Notes: generated by a model not told the origin, from the letters alone. Positions 7,756 to 16,172 are shown, numbered from the stretch's first letter. The stretch is 60,434 nt of DNA from an uncultured Bacteroidales bacterium (GCA_902792435.1 CADAZN010000027.1:1-60434), one strand, 5' to 3'. Numbers and translations are program-made.

Positions 7756-8577
7756 ATGAAGGTAGATTTTCTTTTTTCAGAGGATTTTTATGGGATGAAT
7801 GCTCCCGAGCTAAAGCACACTTGCATGCACATGCTGTGCATGCAGGGCGAGGGAAGTTTTGTGTTTAACGAGCACTGCTACCACATCGTGAAGAATGACC
7901 TAGTAGTGATGCCCTACCCTCACCGCGCGCGCAATCTTGCTGCACACCCTGATATGAAAGTGGAGTGGTTTGCCGCCGACTACAAGTTCCTTCAAAACCA
8001 GTTGCCATCAAATAACTATAGCATTGGTGGCAGCATTAGCCTTAACCACAATCCAGTGATACCGCTCAGTGAAGAGCACGCAGTGCGCATCCTTGACGAT
8101 TTCCACCGGCTGAGAGAGCGCATGGAAAACCGGCAGGCCATGTTTTACCGTGAAATGATGGGGAGCCTGTGCCTGACCATGATGTACGACATCTTTGAAT
8201 CGCACTCACAACGCGACAACACAAGCGAGCAAAGCGACCGCACTGGCTACATTGTGAAGTCGCTCATGGAACTGCTGTCAACTGGAGTGAGCTGCACCGA
8301 GCGTAGTGTTAATTACTATGCTGAGAGCCTGAACGTCTCGCCCAAGTACCTCTCGACAACCATTAAACGACTCACAGGGCATAGCGTCACTTCGTTTATT
8401 GATCGTGCCACTGTGCCAATACTGAAAAATCTTCTTGAAGACGAGCGCATGTCGCTCACTCAGATTGCCGAGCGCATGAATTTCGCCTCGCTGAGCTACT
8501 TCAGCCGCTACTGCACCAAGCACCTAGGGATGCCGCCCAGCGATTACCGCCGCAGCCATCAGCCCAAAATAAAATAA
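7756..8577 (+). CDS. AraC-family transcriptional regulator of the redox operon
   Basis: About 273 residues from ATG 7756; GTG 7750 in the same frame would add two. The N-terminal half is a cupin-like sensing domain (CMQGEGSFVFNEHCYHI). The C-terminal 100 residues hold two helix-turn-helix motifs: YAESLNVSPKYLSTTIKRLTG and IAERMNFASLSYFSRYCTKHLG. It is transcribed divergently from the flavodoxin/aldo-keto reductase operon, the usual place for a local activator. Control of that operon is inference from position. A shared terminator follows. Confidence 0.9.
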   Translation: MKVDFLFSEDFYGMNAPELKHTCMHMLCMQGEGSFVFNEHCYHIVKNDLVVMPYPHRARNLAAHPDMKVEWFAADYKFLQNQLPSNNYSIGGSISLNHNPVIPLSEEHAVRILDDFHRLRERMENRQAMFYREMMGSLCLTMMYDIFESHSQRDNTSEQSDRTGYIVKSLMELLSTGVSCTERSVNYYAESLNVSPKYLSTTIKRLTGHSVTSFIDRATVPILKNLLEDERMSLTQIAERMNFASLSYFSRYCTKHLGMPPSDYRRSHQPKIK

Positions 8578-8608
8578 TAAATCCTAATGACCGATTCGGG
8601 ACAAACAA

Positions 8609-8644
8609 AAATCCCGAAACATTGTGCTTCATGTTTCGGGATTT
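8609..8644. terminator. Bidirectional terminator
   Basis: A perfect 13-bp stem (AAATCCCGAAACA with TGTTTCGGGATTT) and a 10-nt loop lie between the convergent AraC and Omp28-like genes. Confidence 0.8.
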
Positions 8645-8668
8645 AAAAGTTTAGGGTAAATAATCTCT

Positions 8669-9469
8669 CTATTCTTCGAGTGGCTCGTCATTCTGCAGTT
8701 TAGCCTTTGTTACTTGCAGAACACCTGAGTCGTTATAGACGAAGGCGATAACTGAAAGCTTTTCTAGGTTCCACTCATCGGAAATAGTGATTATGTGATT
8801 ATTTGAGACTGAATATCCCTCTAGTACTTCAACATCTTCGCCCCACTCACCATTGACAGCAGCACGGAACACGTGCTGATGAACATAGTTGTCGTTTCGG
8901 GTGCCGTCGGGCATCATCTGGAAGGCAGTGATATCATCTTCAACAATCCACAGCTGCAGTTTGCCTTGTGTGTTTCCGTCTACACCTTGAATCTCGGTGT
9001 AAATATCGATTTGATTGTCATCACTAGGATTCACCATAAGATCAATGTCAACTGGCGCCGTCTTTTGCAACTCTTGTCGAATGAGAGTTCCCCAAGCAGT
9101 ATACTCAGCAGGAGCACCGCGGTCAATCAAACCCACAGGCTGAAATTCCAGATTCCAATGATTGTAGTATTCATCACCCACATCGGTAGCAAGTCCTAAA
9201 AATCGGGGATTAGTGTGGAATCCCAACGGTCCCGAGTGAATGCTCACTGCAATGATTGCATCCTCGCCATACTGCTCATGCAGCTTAGCGATTTCATCGG
9301 CAGCCAAAGGGCAGTTAACACAACGCTGGCCAGTGAAGTCCTCAAGCAAAACGCTACGCTCTACTGGTGCCGGTTTCACATAAATCAACTGCTCATCTTC
9401 GGGAATGTGGCTACACGCAGCCATGAGCAGGGTAACCAGCATTAATGTTATGTAAGCCTTAATCTTCAT
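8669..9469 (-). CDS. Omp28-like outer-membrane lipoprotein with CxxC
   Basis: The protein has 266 residues: signal with lipobox LLMAAC (Cys19), then a thioredoxin-like Omp28 domain beginning LLEDFTGQRCVNCPLA (Cys50, Cys53) and continuing with IIAVSIHSGPLGF. Known Omp28 proteins are surface or outer-membrane lipoproteins of unclear function. It is the last gene of a five-gene minus-strand operon, 2 bp after the DUF6029 gene, with a terminator beyond. The paired cysteines suggest thiol-disulfide chemistry outside the inner membrane; that is inference. Confidence 0.8.
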   Translation of the reverse strand: MKIKAYITLMLVTLLMAACSHIPEDEQLIYVKPAPVERSVLLEDFTGQRCVNCPLAADEIAKLHEQYGEDAIIAVSIHSGPLGFHTNPRFLGLATDVGDEYYNHWNLEFQPVGLIDRGAPAEYTAWGTLIRQELQKTAPVDIDLMVNPSDDNQIDIYTEIQGVDGNTQGKLQLWIVEDDITAFQMMPDGTRNDNYVHQHVFRAAVNGEWGEDVEVLEGYSVSNNHIITISDEWNLEKLSVIAFVYNDSGVLQVTKAKLQNDEPLEE

Positions 9470-9471
9470 AA

Positions 9472-11034
9472 TCAGAATGTGTAGTTATAAGATAAAGTGA
9501 AACCTCGGCTTGCCGGAACATAGCGGCACACACCACCCGAGCAGTTGTAGCCCGCACGGGTGCGTCCAAAACCTAATTGCACACGATGAGCAGCAATGCT
9601 GAAAGTCACATCACCGTGATAGTAGTGGATATTAGTCTCTCCCACATTGTACATGTCGCTCACAGTGAACATCCAGTGCGGAGCCAGTGAGAACTCAGCA
9701 AGCCCATAGAGCCAATCGCCCTTGTCGTCGGGAGTAGACAGGTATTGCAACTCGGTGCGAAGTGATGTTTTCTTTGATAGTTGGAACTTAGCGTCGGCAA
9801 TGAAAATATTTGAACGTACCATGCCGCCATGTCCCTCAACTATCGTCATGTTGTAGCGCTGATTCATGTACATGAGAGCAAGCTTGACACTTGGTGATAA
9901 CTTGCGGGTCAACGTCACGTCAATGTCCTGATAGAAGGTCTCGCCTTTCCATCGCACATGCGAGAAGTTGAACTTCACGTTCATGCCATACTTACCGCCA
10001 AGCTTGGTTTTGCGCTTGAAGTTGTAGCCAACCTCGGCCTGATAGGCCCACTCACCACCCGCCAACTGTGTGGCGTAGGGGTAGAGTGCCGCAAGGGCAT
10101 AGGTCTGCTCCTGCGTGAACGCCGGCAGATGGTTGATGAACGACGAGGTGCCAATCATGCTGCGACGGCTACGGAAAGCCATGTTCTCGCTACGTTTGGC
10201 TTGAAGCAATATGCTGAGGCCATTATTTGCATAAGAACCCGAGAGCACTGCTGCAGTACCTTTCTGGTAGTTATAGCCATTGTCGAACGACGGGTCTTGT
10301 GTCTTTTGGGCATACTCGGCATGAACGCTCCACGGACCCGTATTGAGTGATGCTCGCACATCCCAAGCGTTGACATACTCAGGCAAATTAAGCTTGTGAG
10401 TGGGATCGACAAAGATGTCCTCCTGTTTCTCATATTTGTTCACCCACGAGCCACCAATCATCAGCTCCGTGCCACGATTGCGCAATGCTGGAATCCACTC
10501 GTTGATATTGACTTCAGCATCAACACCGCTAACAAGCCCCTTGTTCCAACTCCAATAACGACGCTGACGGCCCGAGAGAGCCTTGATGGTAACACCCTTG
10601 GTGGGTCTCACAACCAATCGTGCTCCCAGCAGCGAATTGTCGATGCCCAAAGAACGCTCCTCATAGGTGCGCAAGATGAGTCCCAAGCCAAATTGCTCGT
10701 AGAACGTTCCCAATGTGAGCTCGGCGCCCTTATAGCGACCCTTAACCCAGAAATTGGGAACACCCCATCCCTTGAAATCCTTCTCAAAGCCAGGCAATGG
10801 ATGGTCGAGATACTCAAACCTGAGCCCTGCGTCCACCCATTTGCTCTGCAACATGACGTCGGCATAGGTATTGGTCTGGAAATCCTCGGTTTTCTCAGCA
10901 CCTATGGCATCGTCACGCATGGGCACGAGCATATCGCTCTGAATGCTACCACTCACCTTCACCTTCTTTTCTTCTTGGGCTGGTGAATAAAGGTAGCAGC
11001 ACAGAATTACAATATACAGGAAAGCTCTTTTCAT
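9472..11034 (-). CDS. DUF6029-type predicted outer-membrane beta-barrel protein
   Basis: The protein has 520 residues with a signal peptide ending near PAQ and no internal membrane helix. Alternating aromatic beta strands run through the whole length, and the C-terminus (GFTLSYNYTF) ends in an aromatic residue, as in outer-membrane barrels. A CSGGVC pair lies near the end, probably in a loop before the last strand. The start overlaps the tlpA-like stop by ATGA (11031-11034), indicating translational coupling. The family has no established function; a partner role with the neighbouring thiol proteins is inferred. Confidence 0.7.
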   Translation of the reverse strand: MKRAFLYIVILCCYLYSPAQEEKKVKVSGSIQSDMLVPMRDDAIGAEKTEDFQTNTYADVMLQSKWVDAGLRFEYLDHPLPGFEKDFKGWGVPNFWVKGRYKGAELTLGTFYEQFGLGLILRTYEERSLGIDNSLLGARLVVRPTKGVTIKALSGRQRRYWSWNKGLVSGVDAEVNINEWIPALRNRGTELMIGGSWVNKYEKQEDIFVDPTHKLNLPEYVNAWDVRASLNTGPWSVHAEYAQKTQDPSFDNGYNYQKGTAAVLSGSYANNGLSILLQAKRSENMAFRSRRSMIGTSSFINHLPAFTQEQTYALAALYPYATQLAGGEWAYQAEVGYNFKRKTKLGGKYGMNVKFNFSHVRWKGETFYQDIDVTLTRKLSPSVKLALMYMNQRYNMTIVEGHGGMVRSNIFIADAKFQLSKKTSLRTELQYLSTPDDKGDWLYGLAEFSLAPHWMFTVSDMYNVGETNIHYYHGDVTFSIAAHRVQLGFGRTRAGYNCSGGVCRYVPASRGFTLSYNYTF

Positions 11035-11522
11035 TTACCGATGAGTTCGCGTACTTTTTCTATAAGTTCATTCTCAACGCCATCGGTATATCCAGTGTGC
11101 TTGTATACAATTTTTCCTTGTCCGTCAACAATCATAGTGAAAGGAATCATCTGAACGCCCAAGGCCCGTTTCAGGTCTTCGTTAGCGTCGATAAGCACTT
11201 CATATTCCCAGCCATGATTGCTCACAAGTGGTTTCACCTTATGGACGTTTTGCGCTTGGTCGATGCTAACGACAAAAATCTTGACGCCAGTTTCTGCTTG
11301 CCAATCGCCATAGACTTCGGATATGGCATCCAACTCACGCAGGCATGGCTTGCACCATGTTGCAAACATGTCAATGATGAAAGGTTTGCCGGCATTGTTG
11401 AGAGTGTCAACTTTTACCGTTTGTCCATCAATTGTCTTTACTGTTACAGCTGGCAGCTGAGCGAAAGCGTTACTTGAAGCCAACAAGGCGAAAAGACATA
11501 GTAATAAAGCAATTTTTTTCAT
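11031..11522 (-). CDS. TlpA-family periplasmic thioredoxin-like protein
   Basis: 163 residues from the ATG at 11522, which directly precedes a clear signal peptide (MKKIALLLCLFALLASSNAFA); an in-frame ATG 17 codons upstream would spoil the signal. The redox motif is MFATWCKPC (Cys57, Cys60), the standard TlpA/ResA W-C-x-P-C. Later segments (VSIDQAQNVHKV, IPFTMIVDGQGKIVYKHTG) carry the cis-proline loop. It would reduce or oxidise cysteine pairs of partner proteins in the periplasm. Genetic coupling to the DUF6029 barrel and two Omp28 proteins points to those as partners. Confidence 0.88.
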   Translation of the reverse strand: MKKIALLLCLFALLASSNAFAQLPAVTVKTIDGQTVKVDTLNNAGKPFIIDMFATWCKPCLRELDAISEVYGDWQAETGVKIFVVSIDQAQNVHKVKPLVSNHGWEYEVLIDANEDLKRALGVQMIPFTMIVDGQGKIVYKHTGYTDGVENELIEKVRELIGK

Positions 11523-11550
11523 TGTGTATATATAGTTTTTAATTGTTAGA

Positions 11551-11589
11551 AGGATGTTGCAAACCACTTGCATAGTTATGCAACATCCT
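11551..11589 (-). promoter_or_regulatory. Hairpin in the leader between the Omp28-dockerin and tlpA-like genes
   Basis: AGGATGTTGCA and TGCAACATCCT form an 11-bp perfect stem with a 17-nt loop. It sits in the 100-bp gap inside the operon, without a T-run on the minus strand. It may protect or attenuate the transcript. Confidence 0.45.
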
Positions 11590-11623
11590 TTTCACATATT
11601 AGACATCTAAAACACCCGAAGGT

Positions 11624-13867
11624 TTATTTCTTGCTATTAAGCAAGATGTTATAGACTGCAGTAATGTCGGCACTAGTAATTACACCGTCACCATTTTGGT
11701 CACCGTTGGCAACGCCTGTGTTGTCGTTATTAAGGAGTATGTTATAGAGCATTGTAATGTCACCACTGGTAACCACACCATCACCATTAACATCGCCAGG
11801 AACAACAGGGCCACCAATAGGAAGAACGGTGAGGGTCATGTCGTTGGCATTGATGCGGAAGGTGAACTCACCACCATTCTCGATGCGGAAGTTAGAGCCG
11901 TCAACCATCTGCAGAGGAGTGTTGAGCAGGTTGTCATAAATCATGAAGAAACCAACGTTGTTCTCGTCAACGCCACCATACCATGTCCAGTCGTCGCCGT
12001 TTGGAGTGATAACCTTGAACTCAGCACCAGCCTCGAGTGTGCCAGTAGCCTCGTAAACACCCTCATCTTCGGTAGCAGTGAATGCTAAGCGTCCACCTGC
12101 CTCGGTAGTATTCCACTCGTTGAAAGTACCAACCATGTAGAACTCGCTTGGAACAGGATTGTATCCATAAGGATAGATTGTGGTCTGCCATGCGTTGATG
12201 ATTTTGTTAGCACCGCGATCGATGAGCAGAGCAGCTACTTTAAGCTTCGACTTGTCTTGAATGAGAGTCTTAGTAGAGATATCAGCGGTATAGCTGAAAG
12301 GCATAACCTCACCAGCCTCAAATGAGGTTGGTACCGAGCCGCTAAAGCCACTTGCGATTTGCCAAGCAGCAACAGCCACGAAGTTGTACTCTAATCCAGT
12401 AACTTTAGAACCTTGACTGCACCACCAATCCATGTAACTAGGATATCCGCTTTGACCACTGTAGTAGTTGGACTGTGCCCAGCTAGAACTTGTGCCCTTC
12501 ATGCCATCCTCGGTAAGCACAAATGCAATACCGTAGTTAGTATTCTCCTCGGCAAAGGCAAACTTGGATGTTGCATCCATTTTAATGGTTTTCATCTCCT
12601 CATCATTCCATTGAGCAGTAACCTGAACCATTCCAACAGGAACCTCGAGCATACTCTGATCGATAGCGCTCTGGATTGCATCTGGGTTAGGATCAAAGTC
12701 GGTAGCGCGGTTAGCACGAGCATCGGGGAATCCGCTTACTGTATTCATAACTGGATTATAGTCGGAAGTTACCATTGGGTCGCCGTTGTGGGCTGCGATG
12801 AGCACCACTTGGTCGCCATATTTCTCATGTGCAGTTTCCATTCCAACGAATCCACGAGGACACCATCCACACCAAGTGCCAGTGAACTCCTCGATAACAG
12901 GAACTCTTGTGAACAAGAATGAAACAATAGTAAAATTACCGCTTGCCACACAGTCGGCAGCAGGAGCATCGTTAGGCTGTCCATTCACCTTGGTGATAGT
13001 GACAGTTCTTGTGTCTCTCAATGGCTCGCTGGTATCGAATGAAATGTCGAATGTTGCAGTGGCACCATTTTCAATGTTATTGATAGGCACTGTAACCTCG
13101 GGGGTAGCAGTAGAAGGATCGTTATTGCTGGTTATAGTGTAAGAAACCGAAGTGATATTGTTCTCGCCTTTATTCTTGATAGTTACAGGTAGAACAGCCT
13201 CGTCGCCCACTTGATAGTTGTGAGTTCCAAGATTCTTGTTAGTAAAGATAGCCGCGTTTTGAGGAATGTTGACACCCTCGCCAAGGAGCTGCAAAGCCAG
13301 CTTACCATGGTTGGTAACCGATGACCAATTGGTCTGCTGGGCTGTAGCACGGAAGAAGAATGTGTTGGGTTCATACTCACCACCATTCATGATAGCGTAA
13401 TCTTGACTGCTAAGCTCCATTGTGAAACCAAAGTATGTTACAGCATTATTAATCGCAAAAGGTGTTTCAAGCGCTATATCGTTGGCGCCGGCTGTCAAGG
13501 TTGACAAGTCAACATCTTGAACATAGAGAACACCCTGTGCGTTAACCTTTAGAGTCTTAGTCACCCAAATCTTCAAGCTGGTAATTTTAGGAATAGTGTT
13601 TCCATTCAGCCAAATGCGCATTGCCTTAACAGTGGCATTGCCCATAATTGGGTCATTCTTCACAATTTTAATAGCAGCCTCATAATTGGCCAATGCGTTA
13701 ACACCGTAAGCGCTAAAGTTTGCGGCATTAGCATCGTTGTCGGTGAAGTAGCCCCACCAAGCCTCTCCAGCACCTGGAGTAATCGTGTTTTTAGGAGTCA
13801 TCGCCGATTGAGCGAAACTCGACATTGCCAAGATCATGGCAAACAGAAGAAGTACTGTTTTTCTCAT
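11624..13867 (-). CDS. Secreted Omp28-related thioredoxin-fold protein with dockerin-like tail
   Basis: The protein has 747 residues: signal peptide (MRKTVLLLFAMILAMSSFAQ), an N-terminal beta-sandwich region, a CARDB-like repeat region about 220-310, and an Omp28 thioredoxin-like domain from about 320 with EEFTGTWCGWCPRG (WCxxC). A starch-binding-like module (YMVGTFNEWN) lies near 585-680. The C-terminus is a type I dockerin with two calcium loops, GDVNGDGVVTSGD and GDQNGDGVITSAD. No cohesin is visible in the window; in this lineage such tails may serve surface attachment. It is the second gene of the operon. The combination of a redox motif and a dockerin is unusual. Confidence 0.8.
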   Translation of the reverse strand: MRKTVLLLFAMILAMSSFAQSAMTPKNTITPGAGEAWWGYFTDNDANAANFSAYGVNALANYEAAIKIVKNDPIMGNATVKAMRIWLNGNTIPKITSLKIWVTKTLKVNAQGVLYVQDVDLSTLTAGANDIALETPFAINNAVTYFGFTMELSSQDYAIMNGGEYEPNTFFFRATAQQTNWSSVTNHGKLALQLLGEGVNIPQNAAIFTNKNLGTHNYQVGDEAVLPVTIKNKGENNITSVSYTITSNNDPSTATPEVTVPINNIENGATATFDISFDTSEPLRDTRTVTITKVNGQPNDAPAADCVASGNFTIVSFLFTRVPVIEEFTGTWCGWCPRGFVGMETAHEKYGDQVVLIAAHNGDPMVTSDYNPVMNTVSGFPDARANRATDFDPNPDAIQSAIDQSMLEVPVGMVQVTAQWNDEEMKTIKMDATSKFAFAEENTNYGIAFVLTEDGMKGTSSSWAQSNYYSGQSGYPSYMDWWCSQGSKVTGLEYNFVAVAAWQIASGFSGSVPTSFEAGEVMPFSYTADISTKTLIQDKSKLKVAALLIDRGANKIINAWQTTIYPYGYNPVPSEFYMVGTFNEWNTTEAGGRLAFTATEDEGVYEATGTLEAGAEFKVITPNGDDWTWYGGVDENNVGFFMIYDNLLNTPLQMVDGSNFRIENGGEFTFRINANDMTLTVLPIGGPVVPGDVNGDGVVTSGDITMLYNILLNNDNTGVANGDQNGDGVITSADITAVYNILLNSKK

Positions 13868-13891
13868 TGTCGTAAAGTATTTAAATGTTAA

Positions 13892-14563
13892 TTAATTTCC
13901 TAAAAGTATGGTATATACTGCGGTAACATCGGCAGCAGTAATTATATTGTCGCCAGTTTGGTCGCCATTGACGATGTGGCTGTTGTCATTGTTGAGCATA
14001 AAGTCGTAGAGAGCAGTGATATCGGCTGCAGTAACATTGCCGTCGCCATTCACGTCGCCAGGCATGGGGTCGTCTTGCTGCTCGCCGTTGGTGAATTTAA
14101 TCATTACAGTGTGAGTCTCACTGCCCATGGTTGCTGTGAGAGTGGCAAGAAGATGGCCCTCGCTCTGGATGTCCTCGGCATCAAACTGAACCAAGCAAAT
14201 GCCGTTATTAACATTAAATGGTTTAGAATAATATGTATTGTTCCCTAAATTAACGCAGCTACTACCCATACACCACAAAATTCTTGAGGGATTAAAAGTG
14301 TTTTCGTCAATGGTTATTGTGGCATTTCCTTGTGTAGTATTGCCCGAAAGAAGTTTAAGGATAAGTCCATTGTTAGGATCAGAGCTCGGATTTGTGTAGC
14401 AGCCCATCTCTCCAAAACCCCATTCGTCTTCCTCGGCTTGAATAGTCACCGTTTCTCCATCGGCAAGAGACTCTCCATGGTAACGAAACTCAAAAGTCTG
14501 CGCCTCCACAATGGGAATTGACATTAAAAACATCACAACTAAGTAGAGTAAATTTTTAATCAT
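13892..14563 (-). CDS. Small secreted protein with dockerin-like tail
   Basis: The protein has 223 residues: signal peptide (MIKNLLYLVVMFLMSIPIVEA), a beta-rich domain of about 130 residues containing two cysteines (IDENTFNPSRILWCMGSSC, plus one earlier), and a dockerin repeat pair (PGDVNGDGNVTAADIT, GDQTGDNIITAADVT). It is first in the operon, 24 bp before the large Omp28-dockerin gene. The N-terminal domain matches no family I know; similar short domains occur at the N-terminus of Omp28-type surface proteins. Function unknown. Confidence 0.7.
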   Translation of the reverse strand: MIKNLLYLVVMFLMSIPIVEAQTFEFRYHGESLADGETVTIQAEEDEWGFGEMGCYTNPSSDPNNGLILKLLSGNTTQGNATITIDENTFNPSRILWCMGSSCVNLGNNTYYSKPFNVNNGICLVQFDAEDIQSEGHLLATLTATMGSETHTVMIKFTNGEQQDDPMPGDVNGDGNVTAADITALYDFMLNNDNSHIVNGDQTGDNIITAADVTAVYTILLGN

Positions 14564-14669
14564 AGATGATGTGTATTTTATGGCGGGTTCAAAGGAAAAT
14601 TAATAACTTATGAGCCACTTTGAGGGTCGAACCCTTTAGTCCCTGTCAAGACCCATTTTTCTGTCGTTA

Positions 14670-14677
14670 CAAAGTTA
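14670..14677 (-). promoter_or_regulatory. -7 element upstream of the dockerin/Omp28 operon
   Basis: TAACTTTG on the minus strand matches TAnnTTTG and would give a leader of about 100 nt before the ATG at 14563. No good -33 TTTG is seen. Confidence 0.4.
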
Positions 14678-14789
14678 TAATTTTTTTTTAAAATAATATA
14701 TAGTTAAATAAATATTTAACTTTTATTTACCTAAAACATAAAAATGACCATGCGTACTAGACCTGATGTCAAAGAACGCCAATAAACAA

Positions 14790-14823
14790 TATGAGCTGAG
14801 CAATCAATCATGCTCAGCTCATA
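14790..14823 (-). terminator. Terminator of the argB-like gene
   Basis: A perfect 13-bp stem (TATGAGCTGAGCA with TGCTCAGCTCATA) and an 8-nt loop lie 34 bp after the stop, followed on the minus strand by TTGTTTATT. Confidence 0.7.
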
Positions 14824-14856
14824 AATGTATAGATTCATTTGAATTATCTCACTTCA

Positions 14857-15636
14857 TCATTTTATGTGTGTGCCTCCCTTCAGGTCGCTGAAGCGCGCCG
14901 CATTGATAAGCACCACCTCTTTCACGCCATGGTCGATAGCCGAGAAGGCATTATTGATAGTGGGATAGGCAGCAGGATTGATGTCACCACTCTCACACAT
15001 CGACTTGTACTGTGCCCGACGCAAAACTGGGATTACGCTATTGGGGTTCTGCTCGTTGGCCAGTACACCATTCTCTTCGCCAAGCACGTTGATAACATTC
15101 ACGTCATAGGTGCTGGTAAGAGTCTGCGCAATCTCATAGGCAAACATCTTTACGTCGCCGTTGAGCAGATTTCCCTTGCCGTCGTGGGTGAGCGGAGCAA
15201 TCACGGGCACCACATTTTCTTCGAGCAGCTTGATGAGCATCGACGAGTTAACTCGACGCACGGTTCCCACGCGCCCCACATTCACGGGCCTGATGGGAAC
15301 TTTAGTGCTCTGCACGAGGTTCAGATCCACTCCTGTTAACCCCAAGGCATTGAGTCCTCGCCACTGCATGATAGCGACAAGTCGCTTGTTTACAAGACCG
15401 CCATAGACCATTGTCACAAGGTCCATCACTCGGTCGTCGATAATGTCGCGTCCGTCACTAGCCTGGCGAATGGTGATGCCCATTTTCTCGGCAACCATTG
15501 TCGCCATCGTGCCCTCGCCATGCACAAAGAGCTTAAGGCCCTTGATGGCGGCAAAGTCCCGAATCAAGGCGCGCAGGTTCCCAGGGTCCTCAACCACCAC
15601 GCCATCCACGTTCACTATAGTAAGCTTCTTCCTCAT
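14857..15636 (-). CDS. argB: Acetylglutamate-kinase-fold protein lacking catalytic residues
   Basis: This 259-residue protein is clearly of the ArgB (amino acid kinase) family: MVYGGLVNKRLVA, LNALGLTGVDLN and APLTHDGKGN are family signatures. The active site is eroded. The invariant Lys of K-x-G-G is N9 and the next Gly is D11 (IVNVDGVV). HGGG is HGEG (39-42). The NxNAD motif is NGDVK (159-163). The second catalytic Lys, in PKL near the C-terminus, is T226 (YPTINNAF). A kinase without both lysines and the Asp should not phosphorylate N-acetyl- or N-succinylglutamate. It may be a regulatory pseudokinase or a decaying paralogue; the frame is intact. No other arginine gene is nearby. Confidence 0.75.
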   Translation of the reverse strand: MRKKLTIVNVDGVVVEDPGNLRALIRDFAAIKGLKLFVHGEGTMATMVAEKMGITIRQASDGRDIIDDRVMDLVTMVYGGLVNKRLVAIMQWRGLNALGLTGVDLNLVQSTKVPIRPVNVGRVGTVRRVNSSMLIKLLEENVVPVIAPLTHDGKGNLLNGDVKMFAYEIAQTLTSTYDVNVINVLGEENGVLANEQNPNSVIPVLRRAQYKSMCESGDINPAAYPTINNAFSAIDHGVKEVVLINAARFSDLKGGTHIK

Positions 15637-15649
15637 ATTTTTTTCAAAA

Positions 15650-15697
15650 GACTATTAAGGACAATCTTCTAATTTTCTTTATTATTAATGACAATTG
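15650..15697 (+). repeat. Dispersed paired-ATTAAGGAC element, copy B
   Basis: GACTATTAAGGACAAT, a T-rich spacer, then ATTAATGACAATTG. The boxes start at 15654 and 15684, again 30 bp apart, with one mismatch in the second. It lies between the argB-like start and the GxxExxY stop. Confidence 0.65.
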
Positions 15698-15731
15698 AAT
15701 TACATATATGCTCACCTCATGTTTATGATTA

Positions 15732-16172
15732 TTATCTTCTGTTATAATCATAAATCACATGACCATCGGTAGCAATTATTTGATTGGTTTCTTTATCATA
15801 GAAATACCTTTCAACATCAGCCGAAAATGGGTAAAAATTAACCAATATTCCACACTGCTTCTTCAAGAGTCTCATATAATTGAACAGTTGAGCGCGATGG
15901 TTGCCTGTTATATCAGATATTGCCTTGCACTCAACCACAATATCATCTTTGCAAATGAAATCCACACGAAATGTTGCCTCGAGAGGATTTCCACGATATT
16001 GAGGGTGGAATGACATCTCACGAACATAAGGAATCTTTTTCTCTTTCAATTCAATTTGTAAACCTTCTTGATAACATGATTCGTTAAGGCCAGGCCCTAA
16101 CACACCATGGACATCATAGATAGCTCTAACTACATCATAGACTTTTTGTTTTAACGAATTTATTTCAATCAT
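15732..16172 (-). CDS. GxxExxY protein (PD-(D/E)XK nuclease-fold)
   Basis: A 146-residue protein with the defining motif GPGLNESCYQEGL and the later core TFRVDFICKDDIVVECKAIS, in which D, E and K fit a PD-(D/E)XK site. Such small proteins are common and scattered in Bacteroidota genomes; their function is not established, though a nuclease-related role is proposed from the fold. Here it stands between two inverted copies of the paired-ATTAAGGAC repeat, separating argB-like from prfB. That suggests it arrived as a unit. Confidence 0.85.
   Translation of the reverse strand: MIEINSLKQKVYDVVRAIYDVHGVLGPGLNESCYQEGLQIELKEKKIPYVREMSFHPQYRGNPLEATFRVDFICKDDIVVECKAISDITGNHRAQLFNYMRLLKKQCGILVNFYPFSADVERYFYDKETNQIIATDGHVIYDYNRR

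Noticed and set aside
14625-14645. GGGTCGAACCC resembling a tRNA T-arm
   Set aside because: It lacks the TTC core, and no acceptor or anticodon arm can be built around it.
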